DNA of 64,000 bases, taken from positions 124,001-188,000 of the forward strand of contig DAKJ01000009.1 of assembly GCA_002496565.1 (NCBI GenBank), read 5' to 3'. Both the position numbers and the translations under genes were made by a program. This document shows positions 45,092-53,421 of the stretch, in pieces (position 1 is the stretch's first letter; each line of letters starts with the position of its first letter). The notes below the pieces were generated by a model. The model worked only from the letters and a program-made list of their open reading frames with translations. It was not told where the DNA came from and searched no databases. This DNA comes from Methanosarcina sp. UBA289 (lineage in GTDB: Archaea > Halobacteriota > Methanosarcinia > Methanosarcinales > Methanosarcinaceae).

Positions 45092-46216
45092 TTACCTGAG
45101 TTTGAAGTTTAAAAGACACCAGCGCAGGTAATCCTTATAATCAATCGTGAAATCCATAACCTCAAGATATTTATCAAGCATTTTATTACTTGATGTGAAA
45201 ATCTTAAATGTCCGGTCAGGGAAACGATGCATTATCTTGGAAAACATAAGCGAATACTTGAGGTGAGTTCCAAACTCATTCCGGCAGAGAGTCTCATATT
45301 TGCTTAGATCTTTCAGATTTTTGCCCTGTAGGCAAACCCCTGCAACTGTCTCAGCCGCAAACTGCCCTGAACTGATGGCATAGGCAAGCCCCTCACCTGA
45401 AAAAGCATCGACAAATCCGGCAGCATCTCCGCTTAGAAGGACCCTTGAACCCATTACTTTTCGCTTAAGTCCTCCCCAGGGGATCTTGTGCCCGTGAAGT
45501 TTATACTCTCCGGAAAAGCCATTTTCCTTCAGAAACTCAAGCATGGACTCTTTCGGATGTGGAAAATCCTTGATAATCCCGCCAATTCCAACGGAATAAT
45601 AGGTTTTATGAGGGAAAATCCAGCCGTATCCGCCGCCTGCGGCCCCAAAATGCAGTTCCGTGGCTTTTCCCAGGCGCTTTTCAATTTCACTCTCGTCGGC
45701 AGGAACTTCAGTGACAAGGCAAATTCCATATTCGTCTTTATTATCCGTGGGCCGTACACAGGTTTTGACAAGTCCTTGAGCGCCTTCTGCAATTATCGCG
45801 AATTTTGCCTGGTATGTCCCCTGCCTGGTATCAACTTCAATGCAGTCAGGCATTTCCCTGCAGCACAGAGCTTTTTCTCCTGTATGGACTTCGATCCCCG
45901 TTTCTTTTGCCTTTTCAAGAAGGAAATTGTCAAATTTGCTCCTGGATACGAGCACAGATACCCGATGATCCTTGTGTACCTCGATTGATTGATCCCTGAA
46001 AATGATCTTTGCCCCTGTAACACCCCATTCAATAATATCCTGAGGAAGTTCAAAATCGAGATAAGACATCGCATGCTCTGAAAGTCCACCTCCGCAAGGT
46101 TTGTATCTAGGAAAATTTTCTTTCTCAAGCAGAAGTGTTTTTAGTCCAAGTTTTCCTGCCCTTCTTCCAGCCGAGGCTCCGGAAGGACCACCACCGATAA
46201 TGATTACATCATACAT
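45092..46216 (-). CDS. Geranylgeranyl reductase family FAD enzyme, copy 2
   Basis: A 374-residue paralogue of the gene at 43637-44812, with DVIIIGGGPSGASAGRRAGK, PRYKPCGGGLSEHAMSYLDF, GGYGWIFPHKTYYSVGIGG and LLSGDAAGFVDAFSGEGLAYAISSG. The PCGGGL motif keeps the conserved cysteine. It has the shorter C-terminus of the two (ends LLNFKLR). The tandem arrangement with copy 1 and the remnant between them points to local duplication. The substrate is unknown; membrane lipids or methanophenazine side chains are possibilities. Confidence 0.85.
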   Translation of the reverse strand: MYDVIIIGGGPSGASAGRRAGKLGLKTLLLEKENFPRYKPCGGGLSEHAMSYLDFELPQDIIEWGVTGAKIIFRDQSIEVHKDHRVSVLVSRSKFDNFLLEKAKETGIEVHTGEKALCCREMPDCIEVDTRQGTYQAKFAIIAEGAQGLVKTCVRPTDNKDEYGICLVTEVPADESEIEKRLGKATELHFGAAGGGYGWIFPHKTYYSVGIGGIIKDFPHPKESMLEFLKENGFSGEYKLHGHKIPWGGLKRKVMGSRVLLSGDAAGFVDAFSGEGLAYAISSGQFAAETVAGVCLQGKNLKDLSKYETLCRNEFGTHLKYSLMFSKIMHRFPDRTFKIFTSSNKMLDKYLEVMDFTIDYKDYLRWCLLNFKLR

Positions 46217-46451
46217 GCAAGTAGCACCTTCAAAAGACCCTGAAATATCCTCATATTATATGTGTGTAATTGGAAGCATTTAAAGTGTTGATATTAGTTT
46301 AAAATTACGATAGAATGGGGAAGGCAAATAAAATGAAAAGAAATTCTGGGTAAATAAGACAGATCATTGGCAAATCAAAGAAAGGTTCTCCTGAGAAATA
46401 AGATTGATTTTCAAAATAAATATAGAAGATTTGTTTTTTTATTGATTCAGC

Positions 46452-47072
46452 TCAATTTTTAAAAGTTTCAAAAACATCAAGGACATTCTGATAATTCACT
46501 TCTGTTCCGAAGCAGCCGTCCCTTTCCATAGGAATTCCGTAACTTATAACTCCCTTACCTTTAAGCGCACGCATTACCTTGTTGATTTCGTAATCGCAGG
46601 CGATCATAAGGACACCGTCGGCACTTTCCATTTTAAGGATATTCTTTACATAGGAGGAACCTGTAACAATGAATAATCTATACCCATATTTCTCAGCATC
46701 TTTTTTCAACTGAGTAAAGACGCATTTCCCGCAGGATTTACACTGTATCCCTGTCTGAGTAGAATAAGCCGGGCAGTCAAGACTCCGCATGCAGTGTGGA
46801 GCCAGAAGAATCCTCTTTTTTGTTTTTGCAAAATCAGACTTATAGGCTCGATTTTTCAGAGATGCCATCCATTTATCCAGAACTCGTGTATCGGAAAATT
46901 TAAGGAAAATGTTCCTTAGAGGCAAATAAAAAAAATCAAGTACATTTGCGAAAAAGCCTGCAAGGTACACGTTTCTTGTAAGACTTCTTTTACTGACAAC
47001 CAGAGCTATGCCAGAGAGAATAAGGGAGGTGACGATGAAATAAAAAAGAGTTTTTCCAATGAAATTATACAT
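46452..47072 (-). CDS. DUF116 family membrane-anchored Cys-rich protein, copy 2
   Basis: About 206 residues: an N-terminal transmembrane segment (TLFYFIVTSLILSGIALVV) followed by a soluble DUF116 domain whose cysteines are clustered (APHCMRSLDCPAY, IQCKSCGKCVFTQL, IACDYEIN, DGCFGTEVNY). The pattern suggests an Fe-S or metal site facing the cytoplasm. The preferred ATG 47072 overlaps the TAA of the preceding DUF116 gene and has GGAGATG a few bases upstream; the frame extends to 47132 without a better start. The function of DUF116 is unknown. Confidence 0.8.
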   Translation of the reverse strand: MYNFIGKTLFYFIVTSLILSGIALVVSKRSLTRNVYLAGFFANVLDFFYLPLRNIFLKFSDTRVLDKWMASLKNRAYKSDFAKTKKRILLAPHCMRSLDCPAYSTQTGIQCKSCGKCVFTQLKKDAEKYGYRLFIVTGSSYVKNILKMESADGVLMIACDYEINKVMRALKGKGVISYGIPMERDGCFGTEVNYQNVLDVFETFKN

Positions 47073-47700
47073 TGCACATCTCCATTTTTTGAATAATTTC
47101 CTCAACATTGGCTTCAGTATTGAAGCAGCCATCCTTTAGAAGAAGAACACCCTGGACTGGAACAAAAGACACAGCCTGCATATCCTCGGAAAGCTCATTA
47201 TAGCAGGCAACGCCTATACAAGCTTCAGGCCTGTATTCCTTAAAGATTTTTTTAACAAAACTTCCCCCAGGCACTACAAAAACCTGGAAATTGCACCTAT
47301 CGGCAGCTTCGGAGATTTTTGAAACATCACATAATCCGCATCTTTTGCATTCATACCCGTGAACCGGGTCGCATCTAGCTTTACAGCTCGGATGACGCAG
47401 GCATTGAGGAAGAAGCAAAATTTTCTTTCCTTTAACACGCACGAAATCATCATACATGGCAGCATTCCGAACGTCAATGAGGATATCGTCAACAAGGGTA
47501 TCCCTAATCCTAAAAGCTCTGCAGAGCCATTTTGAAGGGGAATAAAAGAGGTAAAGCATGAACAGAATGAACCCTGGAAAAATAATCCTGTGTTTTTTAA
47601 CTGAATATGCCCCTATGAACAGAGCGATCCCGATTCCTACAAGAGAAAAAAGAACCAGATATATAAAAATTTTTCCAAGGAATTCATAAGGAATGTACAT
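47065..47700 (-). CDS. DUF116 family membrane-anchored Cys-rich protein, copy 1
   Basis: A 211-residue protein with two hydrophobic N-terminal segments (IFIYLVLFSLVGIGIALFIG and FPGFILFMLYLFY) and a DUF116 domain (LLPQCLRHPSCKARCDPVHG, ECKRCGLCDVSKI, GVACYNELSEDM, DGCFNTEANV). It is a clear paralogue of the next gene and is coupled to it by overlapping stop and start codons. Two DUF116 proteins in one operon suggest a heteromeric complex or divergence after duplication. It lies downstream of the hdrED terminator, so it is a separate transcription unit. Confidence 0.8.
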   Translation of the reverse strand: MYIPYEFLGKIFIYLVLFSLVGIGIALFIGAYSVKKHRIIFPGFILFMLYLFYSPSKWLCRAFRIRDTLVDDILIDVRNAAMYDDFVRVKGKKILLLPQCLRHPSCKARCDPVHGYECKRCGLCDVSKISEAADRCNFQVFVVPGGSFVKKIFKEYRPEACIGVACYNELSEDMQAVSFVPVQGVLLLKDGCFNTEANVEEIIQKMEMCNV

Positions 47701-47774
47701 GTTGATGGGAAAGCAATTATCGGTATTTAAGTTTTGCTATATGAAAATAAAAAGAAAGAAAAGAGAAATAAAGA

Positions 47775-47794
47775 AAGCTGGAGATCCAGCCTTT
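47775..47794 (-). terminator. Terminator of the hdrED operon
   Basis: On the minus strand the palindrome GCTGGATCTCCAGC is directly followed by TTTCTTTATTTCTCTTTTC. It lies about 100 bases after the hdrD stop codon and before the DUF116 pair. Confidence 0.7.
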
Positions 47795-47891
47795 ACTCTT
47801 TTAGCTTACCAGTTTTGAAGTCTAAAACCTCTGCTTTTGCTCAAACCTTTTCTTAAAAGATTTGAAAGGTCAAGCCTTTTTTAAAATGGTT

Positions 47892-49121
47892 TTACTGAGT
47901 TTTGAGGTTTAGAGCCTCTGCAACCAGCTCGATGACATCTTCTACAACAATGTCAGCTTTAAGGGCATCCCGACCATCCGAGAGGTTCCTCTTACAGAAG
48001 GGACAAGCACTAGAGAGGATGTCTGCATTGGTTTCAAGGGCGTCCTTAACTCTGGCTTCTCCAATTGCCACAGCAAGATCACCCATTCCTGCCTTTACAC
48101 CACCTCCAGCTCCGCAACAGCGCTGGAATTCTTTTACCCTGTCCATTTCAACGAACTTAACGCCCGGAATATGGGAGAGCACATACCTGGGAGCATCAAA
48201 GACGCCAACATGGCGGCCAAGGTGACAGGGGTCGTGATAGGTAACTGTCTTGTTAATAGACTTTTCCCATTTGATTTTGTCCTCTTTTATCAGGCCTGCG
48301 AGGAATTCTGTGATGTGAACAACCTCAAAAGGCAGTTCTTTACCTAGAAGCCTGGGCCAGTCGACCTTTGCAGCACGGAAGCAGCCTGCACATGCAAAGA
48401 GAACCTTTTTGGCACCTTTTTTCTGAAGAGCTTCTACGTTATGTTTTGCAGCTTCGTGGGCTACATCCTGGTAACCTATTTGGCCTGTCCTGATAGGGTT
48501 TGAACCGCAGCACCATTCTTCTTCCCCAAGCATGGCAAATTTAATGCCCAGCTTGTTAAGCACACGTGAGGTCGCAAAGGCAAGAGAAAGTTGCTTGTAT
48601 CCTGCAGTACAGCCAGTGAAATAGACAATATCTGCTTTATCTGCAATTTTCACATCTGGGGGAACCCAGGCAAGCCTGTCCTTCTGGTCAAGCATGTAAG
48701 CATTATGGTACTGCTTTATTGTTTTAGTTGTACCAGCCAGCTTTCCATAAGGCCCGATTCCTTTCTTGACAAGGTTTGCCCTCATGGCTTCCCAGAGTTC
48801 CACGGTGTTAATACCTGCCTCACAAACGGTTCCACAGACACCGCACGTAGTACAACCGTAGATATCGTCTTTGAATTCTTCAAGTTCGGACTGAGGAATT
48901 TCCTGCGGACCAAAGAGTTTTGCTTTAAACCCGTAGGACTTGTTCATGAACTGCCTCCAGCGCAGGATTTTATCCCTGGGGGCCAATCCTGGTTTCCCAC
49001 CGGAAGCGTCATAAGTCGGACACCATTTTACACATTCACCGCAGCGAACGCAGGCGTCAAGCTCCATGAGCTGAACTGCGGTAAGATTCTTCGTATCGAT
49101 TGAAGGGGTACGTTTTGCCAT
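47892..49121 (-). CDS. hdrD: CoB-CoM heterodisulfide reductase subunit D
   Basis: This is the catalytic subunit of membrane-bound heterodisulfide reductase, which reduces CoM-S-S-CoB at the end of methanogenesis. Two ferredoxin motifs ([26 protein letters not shown]) are followed by two CCG domains with EEWCCGSNP...CAGC and [10 protein letters not shown]...CPFC. The second domain carries the non-cubane active-site cluster. MAKRTPSID at 49121 is the expected N-terminus, with GGAGG provided by the end of hdrE. The frame opens to 49175 within hdrE. Only 4 bases separate the genes. Confidence 0.96.
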   Translation of the reverse strand: MAKRTPSIDTKNLTAVQLMELDACVRCGECVKWCPTYDASGGKPGLAPRDKILRWRQFMNKSYGFKAKLFGPQEIPQSELEEFKDDIYGCTTCGVCGTVCEAGINTVELWEAMRANLVKKGIGPYGKLAGTTKTIKQYHNAYMLDQKDRLAWVPPDVKIADKADIVYFTGCTAGYKQLSLAFATSRVLNKLGIKFAMLGEEEWCCGSNPIRTGQIGYQDVAHEAAKHNVEALQKKGAKKVLFACAGCFRAAKVDWPRLLGKELPFEVVHITEFLAGLIKEDKIKWEKSINKTVTYHDPCHLGRHVGVFDAPRYVLSHIPGVKFVEMDRVKEFQRCCGAGGGVKAGMGDLAVAIGEARVKDALETNADILSSACPFCKRNLSDGRDALKADIVVEDVIELVAEALNLKTQ

Positions 49122-49125
49122 ATTT

Positions 49126-49908
49126 TTATTCGCCTCCTTTATTTGCAAGAAGTGCAAGTGGCATGGCGATTGCATGAATATATTTAGTGTATGGGATACA
49201 TGCGATACAGAAGATCAGGGAAAATATAGAATGGAAGAGCGCTGCCGGTGGTGCTACTGAGGGGTCAAGCCCAAAGCTCCAGATAAATCCTGTTCGGATT
49301 CCATCGGCGAGAAAACCGGAAATCGTAACTATGAAAATGACTCCGAGCAAGACCCAATCATACATAATGGAAGCTTCCCTGACTTCAGAGACAAACAGCC
49401 TTCTTACTATTGCTATAAGAAGCCCGATAAGCAGGATATACCCAAAGATATAGTTCGGAATGGCGAGCATATCTCTAAACTCGGCGGGGGTAAACGGGAG
49501 TTCGATTCCGATCTTTTCGATCATTTCGACTGAAAACATCAACCCTGACAGGGCAAAGAGGGTCATCCAGCCTCCAAAAATACATAAGTGCATGATCCAG
49601 CGAATAGGGCTTCTCTTGAGAATTCTCCTCTGGAAGAGAATGTCAAGTATGAGAATTTCCAGAATAGGCTTTCCATGTCCGTTATGGGGTTTTGCTGTTA
49701 CCTGCTTCCACCAGGTTTTTAAGAATGTGATCGCACTTCCTTTTTTTCCTTCCTGAGGTTCAAGAGCATAACCTGTGACTCCTGTCCCCCATTTCTGGAA
49801 GTCAGTTATCAGACCATATAAGAAAATTACAAGGGCTATTGCACTGAATATCATAATCTGGACAAACGTCATTCTTAGTGCATCCGAGAGCCCAGAAAAA
49901 TAAAGCAT
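49126..49908 (-). CDS. hdrE: CoB-CoM heterodisulfide reductase cytochrome b subunit E
   Basis: HdrE is the dihaem cytochrome b that takes electrons from reduced methanophenazine and passes them to HdrD, contributing to the proton gradient. The 260 residues contain about five hydrophobic helices ([91 protein letters not shown]) with histidines placed for haem ligation. It is the first gene of the hdrED operon. Confidence 0.95.
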   Translation of the reverse strand: MLYFSGLSDALRMTFVQIMIFSAIALVIFLYGLITDFQKWGTGVTGYALEPQEGKKGSAITFLKTWWKQVTAKPHNGHGKPILEILILDILFQRRILKRSPIRWIMHLCIFGGWMTLFALSGLMFSVEMIEKIGIELPFTPAEFRDMLAIPNYIFGYILLIGLLIAIVRRLFVSEVREASIMYDWVLLGVIFIVTISGFLADGIRTGFIWSFGLDPSVAPPAALFHSIFSLIFCIACIPYTKYIHAIAMPLALLANKGGE

Positions 49909-50375
49909 TTCCTCACTGATAGTTTATTCCTCCTATGTACGAATCAAAAACTGGGGACTAGTACTGCTTTTACAATTGTCACGTTACAGAACATCAATGA
50001 TAGTAAAGACAGAATGATAGCCGTAGCGACTGTCTGCATAAGGTTTGTATAGTCTGTTAGTGTTTGTATCTATTATATTTAAACATTATCTTTATTAAAC
50101 AGAAGATTAAAAAGCCCACTGAGTCGCAAAAATGAGTGGAGTGAAAGTACTCAAACGAGAAAGAAAAAAACGAAAATTATAAAATAATAGTTAAATTATA
50201 ATAAATAAATAATAAAATAATCTTATAGAATTCTTCCAGACGGAAGAAATAAAAAATTAGGCGGCAAAAAAGTAAAAAGTGAAAATGAAGAAAAAGAAAA
50301 AGTCAATTACAAATCTTTTCAAAAAGGCTTGATGTTGGTCCGTTTGAAAAGCTCTCTGAAAGCCAGGAGAACTTT
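49909..50375. other. Leader/promoter region of hdrED
   Basis: 467 bases with no ORF. On the minus strand a TTTAAATATA element near 50077 could be the TATA box, implying a 5' leader of roughly 140 bases. AT-rich tracts lie between this and the sulfite reductase stop codon. Confidence 0.4.
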
Positions 50376-51053
50376 TTACAATCCGATCTCTTCTTTGAAT
50401 TTTTCAAGCCCGATCTCGTCAATTACTTCTCCGATTCTTCTTGGCCTTGGGTATCCTTTGTAGAAGTTAATTATCCTTTCAACAAGATCTAGAGCCTGCT
50501 CTTCGGAAAGGTCTTTTGCCACTACACTTCCTAGTCTAGGGCGGGGTCCTGCACTGCCACCAACGGATAAAGTAAAACCCTTTGCCGTACCCATGAGCCC
50601 TATATCCTTAATCATAGGTTCGGAGCACGAGTTCTGGCAGCCGGAAACCCCCATTTTTAACTTGGAAGGAAGCTGCATCCCGTGGTACTTTTCATCAAGC
50701 TTTAATCCAAGACCGACTGAATCCTGTTTGCCTCTCTTGCAGAAAGTAGTGCCAGGACAAATTTTAACACTGCGGACACAGAGTCCTATAGCAGCTCCGG
50801 GTTTTAGATTTAGTTCTCCCCATGCCGCGTCCAGATCTTCTTCTTTTAATCCTACAATTGCAATCCTCTGGGCCGAGGTAATCTTAAGGGCTGCAGCCCC
50901 ATACTTTTCTGCAATATCAGCTATTTTTCTAAGCGTTTCAGGATATACGATTCCTCCAGGAATATGGGGAGCAATTGCATACGTTTCGCCATCTCTTTGC
51001 AGGATTGCAGCTTTCTCGGGAAGATCACCTTTAACATACTCACGACTAACCAT
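50376..51053 (-). CDS. Small assimilatory-type sulfite reductase (sirohaem/[4Fe-4S], low-spin P590 type)
   Basis: The siroheme/[4Fe-4S] motif of the sulfite/nitrite reductase family is present as CPGTTFCKRGKQDS and GVSGCQNSCSEP, with one half-repeat fold upstream (KITSAQRIAIVGL). At about 225 residues it lacks the duplicated half of usual sulfite reductases. It matches the size of the 23-kDa low-spin enzyme described from Methanosarcina barkeri. The function may be sulfite detoxification or assimilation, as sulfite inhibits methanogenesis. The start is placed at ATG 51053 (GGAGG 10 bases upstream) rather than ATG 51062, which is too close. Confidence 0.82.
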   Translation of the reverse strand: MVSREYVKGDLPEKAAILQRDGETYAIAPHIPGGIVYPETLRKIADIAEKYGAAALKITSAQRIAIVGLKEEDLDAAWGELNLKPGAAIGLCVRSVKICPGTTFCKRGKQDSVGLGLKLDEKYHGMQLPSKLKMGVSGCQNSCSEPMIKDIGLMGTAKGFTLSVGGSAGPRPRLGSVVAKDLSEEQALDLVERIINFYKGYPRPRRIGEVIDEIGLEKFKEEIGL

Positions 51054-51587
51054 ATTATACATTCCTCCAACTCAATTGATCCATGTTTACTTCAAGATTG
51101 TTTAGTTTACTCTTTATTTCAAATTTGTTCGATTTAATATTTTATTTTCAAAATTTGTTTGATTTGATGTCTGTTTCACAATTTTATTGTTACTAGTCTT
51201 AGATTTAACATCATTATTTAAGCCTAAGACCGGCGTCGAAAATCGGAAGCAAAAGCTAAATTCATAGATCAGAGCTGACCGATTACTGAATCAATTAACA
51301 GACACAGCGAGTTTTTGATTCAGCTCCCCCTGAAATTAGACCCCAATACAGAAGGTGAAGAATCCGATATTCCACCACTTATCCGGATTGAATATATCTA
51401 GAATCCGGGAAAAGATTTCAGACCCAGAGACTATATTACTCGAAATAATATAAAACTGTATGCCTGATGCAACCCAGCTTTTTATAATTAACCAACCGAA
51501 TTACGGTAAGCAGTGCAGCTAATTATTAAACTTATATTTAAAAATTATAAATATGGAAAAAAGAAGGATCAAAAGATCCGTTTTTCT
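51054..51587. other. Spacer between the sulfite reductase and rubrerythrin-like genes
   Basis: 534 bases without a convincing gene. The region includes the sulfite reductase binding site and AT-rich promoter-like tracts. A short TTTTTATAATTAA near 51479 could be a promoter element. Confidence 0.35.
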
Positions 51588-51971
51588 TTACTGCTGTTTT
51601 TTCAGCCTTTCAAGGAATCCATTAAGACCTGCTTTATGCCTGGCTTCGTCCAAAGATGCTCTCTCAAAGAAAAGAGCAGCTCTTGTATTGCCCTCTTTCC
51701 TAGCTAGTTCTGCAGCTTCAGCTTTCTCGACTTCGGCTTTACTCTCTCCTTCAAGCATCATTTCCAGATTTTCAAGGGTTGTTTCTTTAACAAGTCCGAG
51801 AATTTCAGCTACTTCAGTAGCATGCCATGCCTCGTCCATGGCGATCTGGCGGAGATAAACTGCAACATCAGCAAATCCTTCCCTCTCGGCAATCTTTGAC
51901 ATTGCAAGATACCAGCCAACCTCGGTCGTTTCTCCTTTAAATGTATTTTTTAAAATCTGTTCAAGAGTCAT
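51588..51971 (-). CDS. Rubrerythrin-like ferritin-fold diiron protein
   Basis: A 127-residue four-helix protein with diiron ligands in FKGETTEVGWYLAM, AMDEAWHATEVAEIL and the second-half SLDEARHKAGLNGF, the ExxH pattern of the family. It lacks the C-terminal rubredoxin-like domain of classical rubrerythrin, so it needs an external electron donor. The role is probably peroxide removal in a strict anaerobe. It is divergent from the ferredoxin gene at 52320. Confidence 0.82.
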   Translation of the reverse strand: MTLEQILKNTFKGETTEVGWYLAMSKIAEREGFADVAVYLRQIAMDEAWHATEVAEILGLVKETTLENLEMMLEGESKAEVEKAEAAELARKEGNTRAALFFERASLDEARHKAGLNGFLERLKKQQ

Positions 51972-52319
51972 TTAATCACCATTTCTTATTAAAAATAACT
52001 ATATTTATAATTTAAACATAGAACAATCTTTGAACTTAAACTTTAGATGCAGTTGAAGCCAATATAGTAACTGAACCTGTGGTTTGATTTTTCCACCTCA
52101 TCTGCCAACTTAAGACTTAATATATCTGAGTATATAGATAAGATTTCTGAATTAAAGAAGAGAAGAAATTAAAAAGAAAACAAGGACTAAAAAATCAAAT
52201 TTAAAACAGGGAAGGAATGAAACAAGAAAAAGAGATCACAACAAGACCTTACAAGCCCAATAGACTAACAACAATGAGGCAGAAATATATGGAAAAATAA
52301 TTTTGGAAAAATAATCTGC
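51972..52319. other. Divergent intergenic region, rubrerythrin-like gene and ferredoxin
   Basis: AT-rich, with no ORF or repeat worth noting. It must hold both promoters. Confidence 0.35.
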
Positions 52320-52517
52320 ATGAAAATATATATTGATGAGAAGAAATGTACAGGCTGTGGTAAATGCAAGGCCGCCTGCCCGAAAGGTCCGAGGGTTTAC
52401 TCAATAGAAGAGAAGCACGGAAGAAAGGTCTGTGTCTTAAAGGACCCGTCCTACTGCCTTGGTTGCAAAATGTGTGTGACTGTCTGTATGGAAGATGCAA
52501 TCACACTTGAAAACTGA
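52320..52517 (+). CDS. Small 2[4Fe-4S] ferredoxin
   Basis: 65 residues with two cluster motifs: CTGCGKCKAACPKGP and CLGCKMCVTVCMEDA. The spacing between the motifs (VYSIEEKHGRKVCVLKDPSY) is longer than in clostridial ferredoxin. It is an electron carrier with unknown partners. It lies 12 bases before the RNA methylase gene and faces away from the rubrerythrin-like gene. Confidence 0.9.
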   Translation: MKIYIDEKKCTGCGKCKAACPKGPRVYSIEEKHGRKVCVLKDPSYCLGCKMCVTVCMEDAITLEN

Positions 52518-52538
52518 TTTTAAAAAGGATTGAGAAAA

Positions 52539-53297
52539 TTGTCACTTGAGATTCGTATAATACTTGTAGAGCCTATGTACCAGGGAAATGTCGGATCCGT
52601 TGCAAGAGCAATGAAAAACTTCGGATATACTGATCTTGTGCTTGTAAATCCCTGTAAACTCGAAGGGGAAGCAAGAGCCATGTCATCCCATGCAAGAGAC
52701 GTCCTTGAAGGAGCAAGAATTACCTCAACGCTTGAAGAGGCCGTAAAAGGCGCAAGCCTGAAAATAGGAACTACTGGAGTAACAAGCTTGAAAACTGGAG
52801 AGCACATCCGGCTTCCACTTTATACCTCCAGAGAACTCAAAGAGAAACTTAAAGATTGTAGCGGGACAATTGCAATTCTTTTTGGGCGTGAAGATGCCGG
52901 TTTCCGGAATGATGAGCTCAAAAGTTTTGATATGCTCTTTACGATTCCAACTTCTGAAATTTATCCTATTATGAATCTTTCACATGCCGTTGCAGTGGTG
53001 CTTTACGAACTCTCAGATCTGGAAGGAGGAAATAATCCCCTTGCCGATGGGTTTGATCTCCAGCTTCTATACGAGCATCTAGGAGAACTGCTGGAGGAAA
53101 TCGACTATCCCCCCCATAAAAAAGATAAAACTTTTTTGATGCTGCGGAGAATATTCGGAAGAGCAGGACTAACCTCGAGGGAAGTTCAGACTTTACGGGG
53201 CATAATAAGAAAAACCGAAAGAAAAATGGGATATGCATTAAAAGAGTCTGATAGCCATGAAACAGAAGCTTCGGAAAGCATGGAAAAGTTCATATGA
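52539..53297 (+). CDS. TrmJ-like tRNA 2'-O-methyltransferase (SPOUT family)
   Basis: About 252 residues with the TrmH/SpoU motifs: EPMYQGNVGSVARAMKNFG, ILFGREDAGFRNDEL and IPTSEIYPIMNLSHAVAVVLYEL, which build the knotted SAM site. The subgroup resembles TrmJ, which methylates the ribose of tRNA nucleotide 32. Starts are TTG 52539 (AAGGATTGAG upstream, protein begins MSLEIRIILVEP) or TTG 52530 directly after AAAAGGA. The C-terminus is helical. Confidence 0.85.
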   Translation: MSLEIRIILVEPMYQGNVGSVARAMKNFGYTDLVLVNPCKLEGEARAMSSHARDVLEGARITSTLEEAVKGASLKIGTTGVTSLKTGEHIRLPLYTSRELKEKLKDCSGTIAILFGREDAGFRNDELKSFDMLFTIPTSEIYPIMNLSHAVAVVLYELSDLEGGNNPLADGFDLQLLYEHLGELLEEIDYPPHKKDKTFLMLRRIFGRAGLTSREVQTLRGIIRKTERKMGYALKESDSHETEASESMEKFI

Positions 53298-53421
53298 GAA
53301 TAAACCTGTTTTTACATCAGGATTTATGATACGTATTTTTAACTTTTTTTAAAATATTTTTTAAACAGAAAATCTTGTAACGAAGAGTGAAAATTTTACC
53401 TAAAGCCAGATAGAGAACGAT

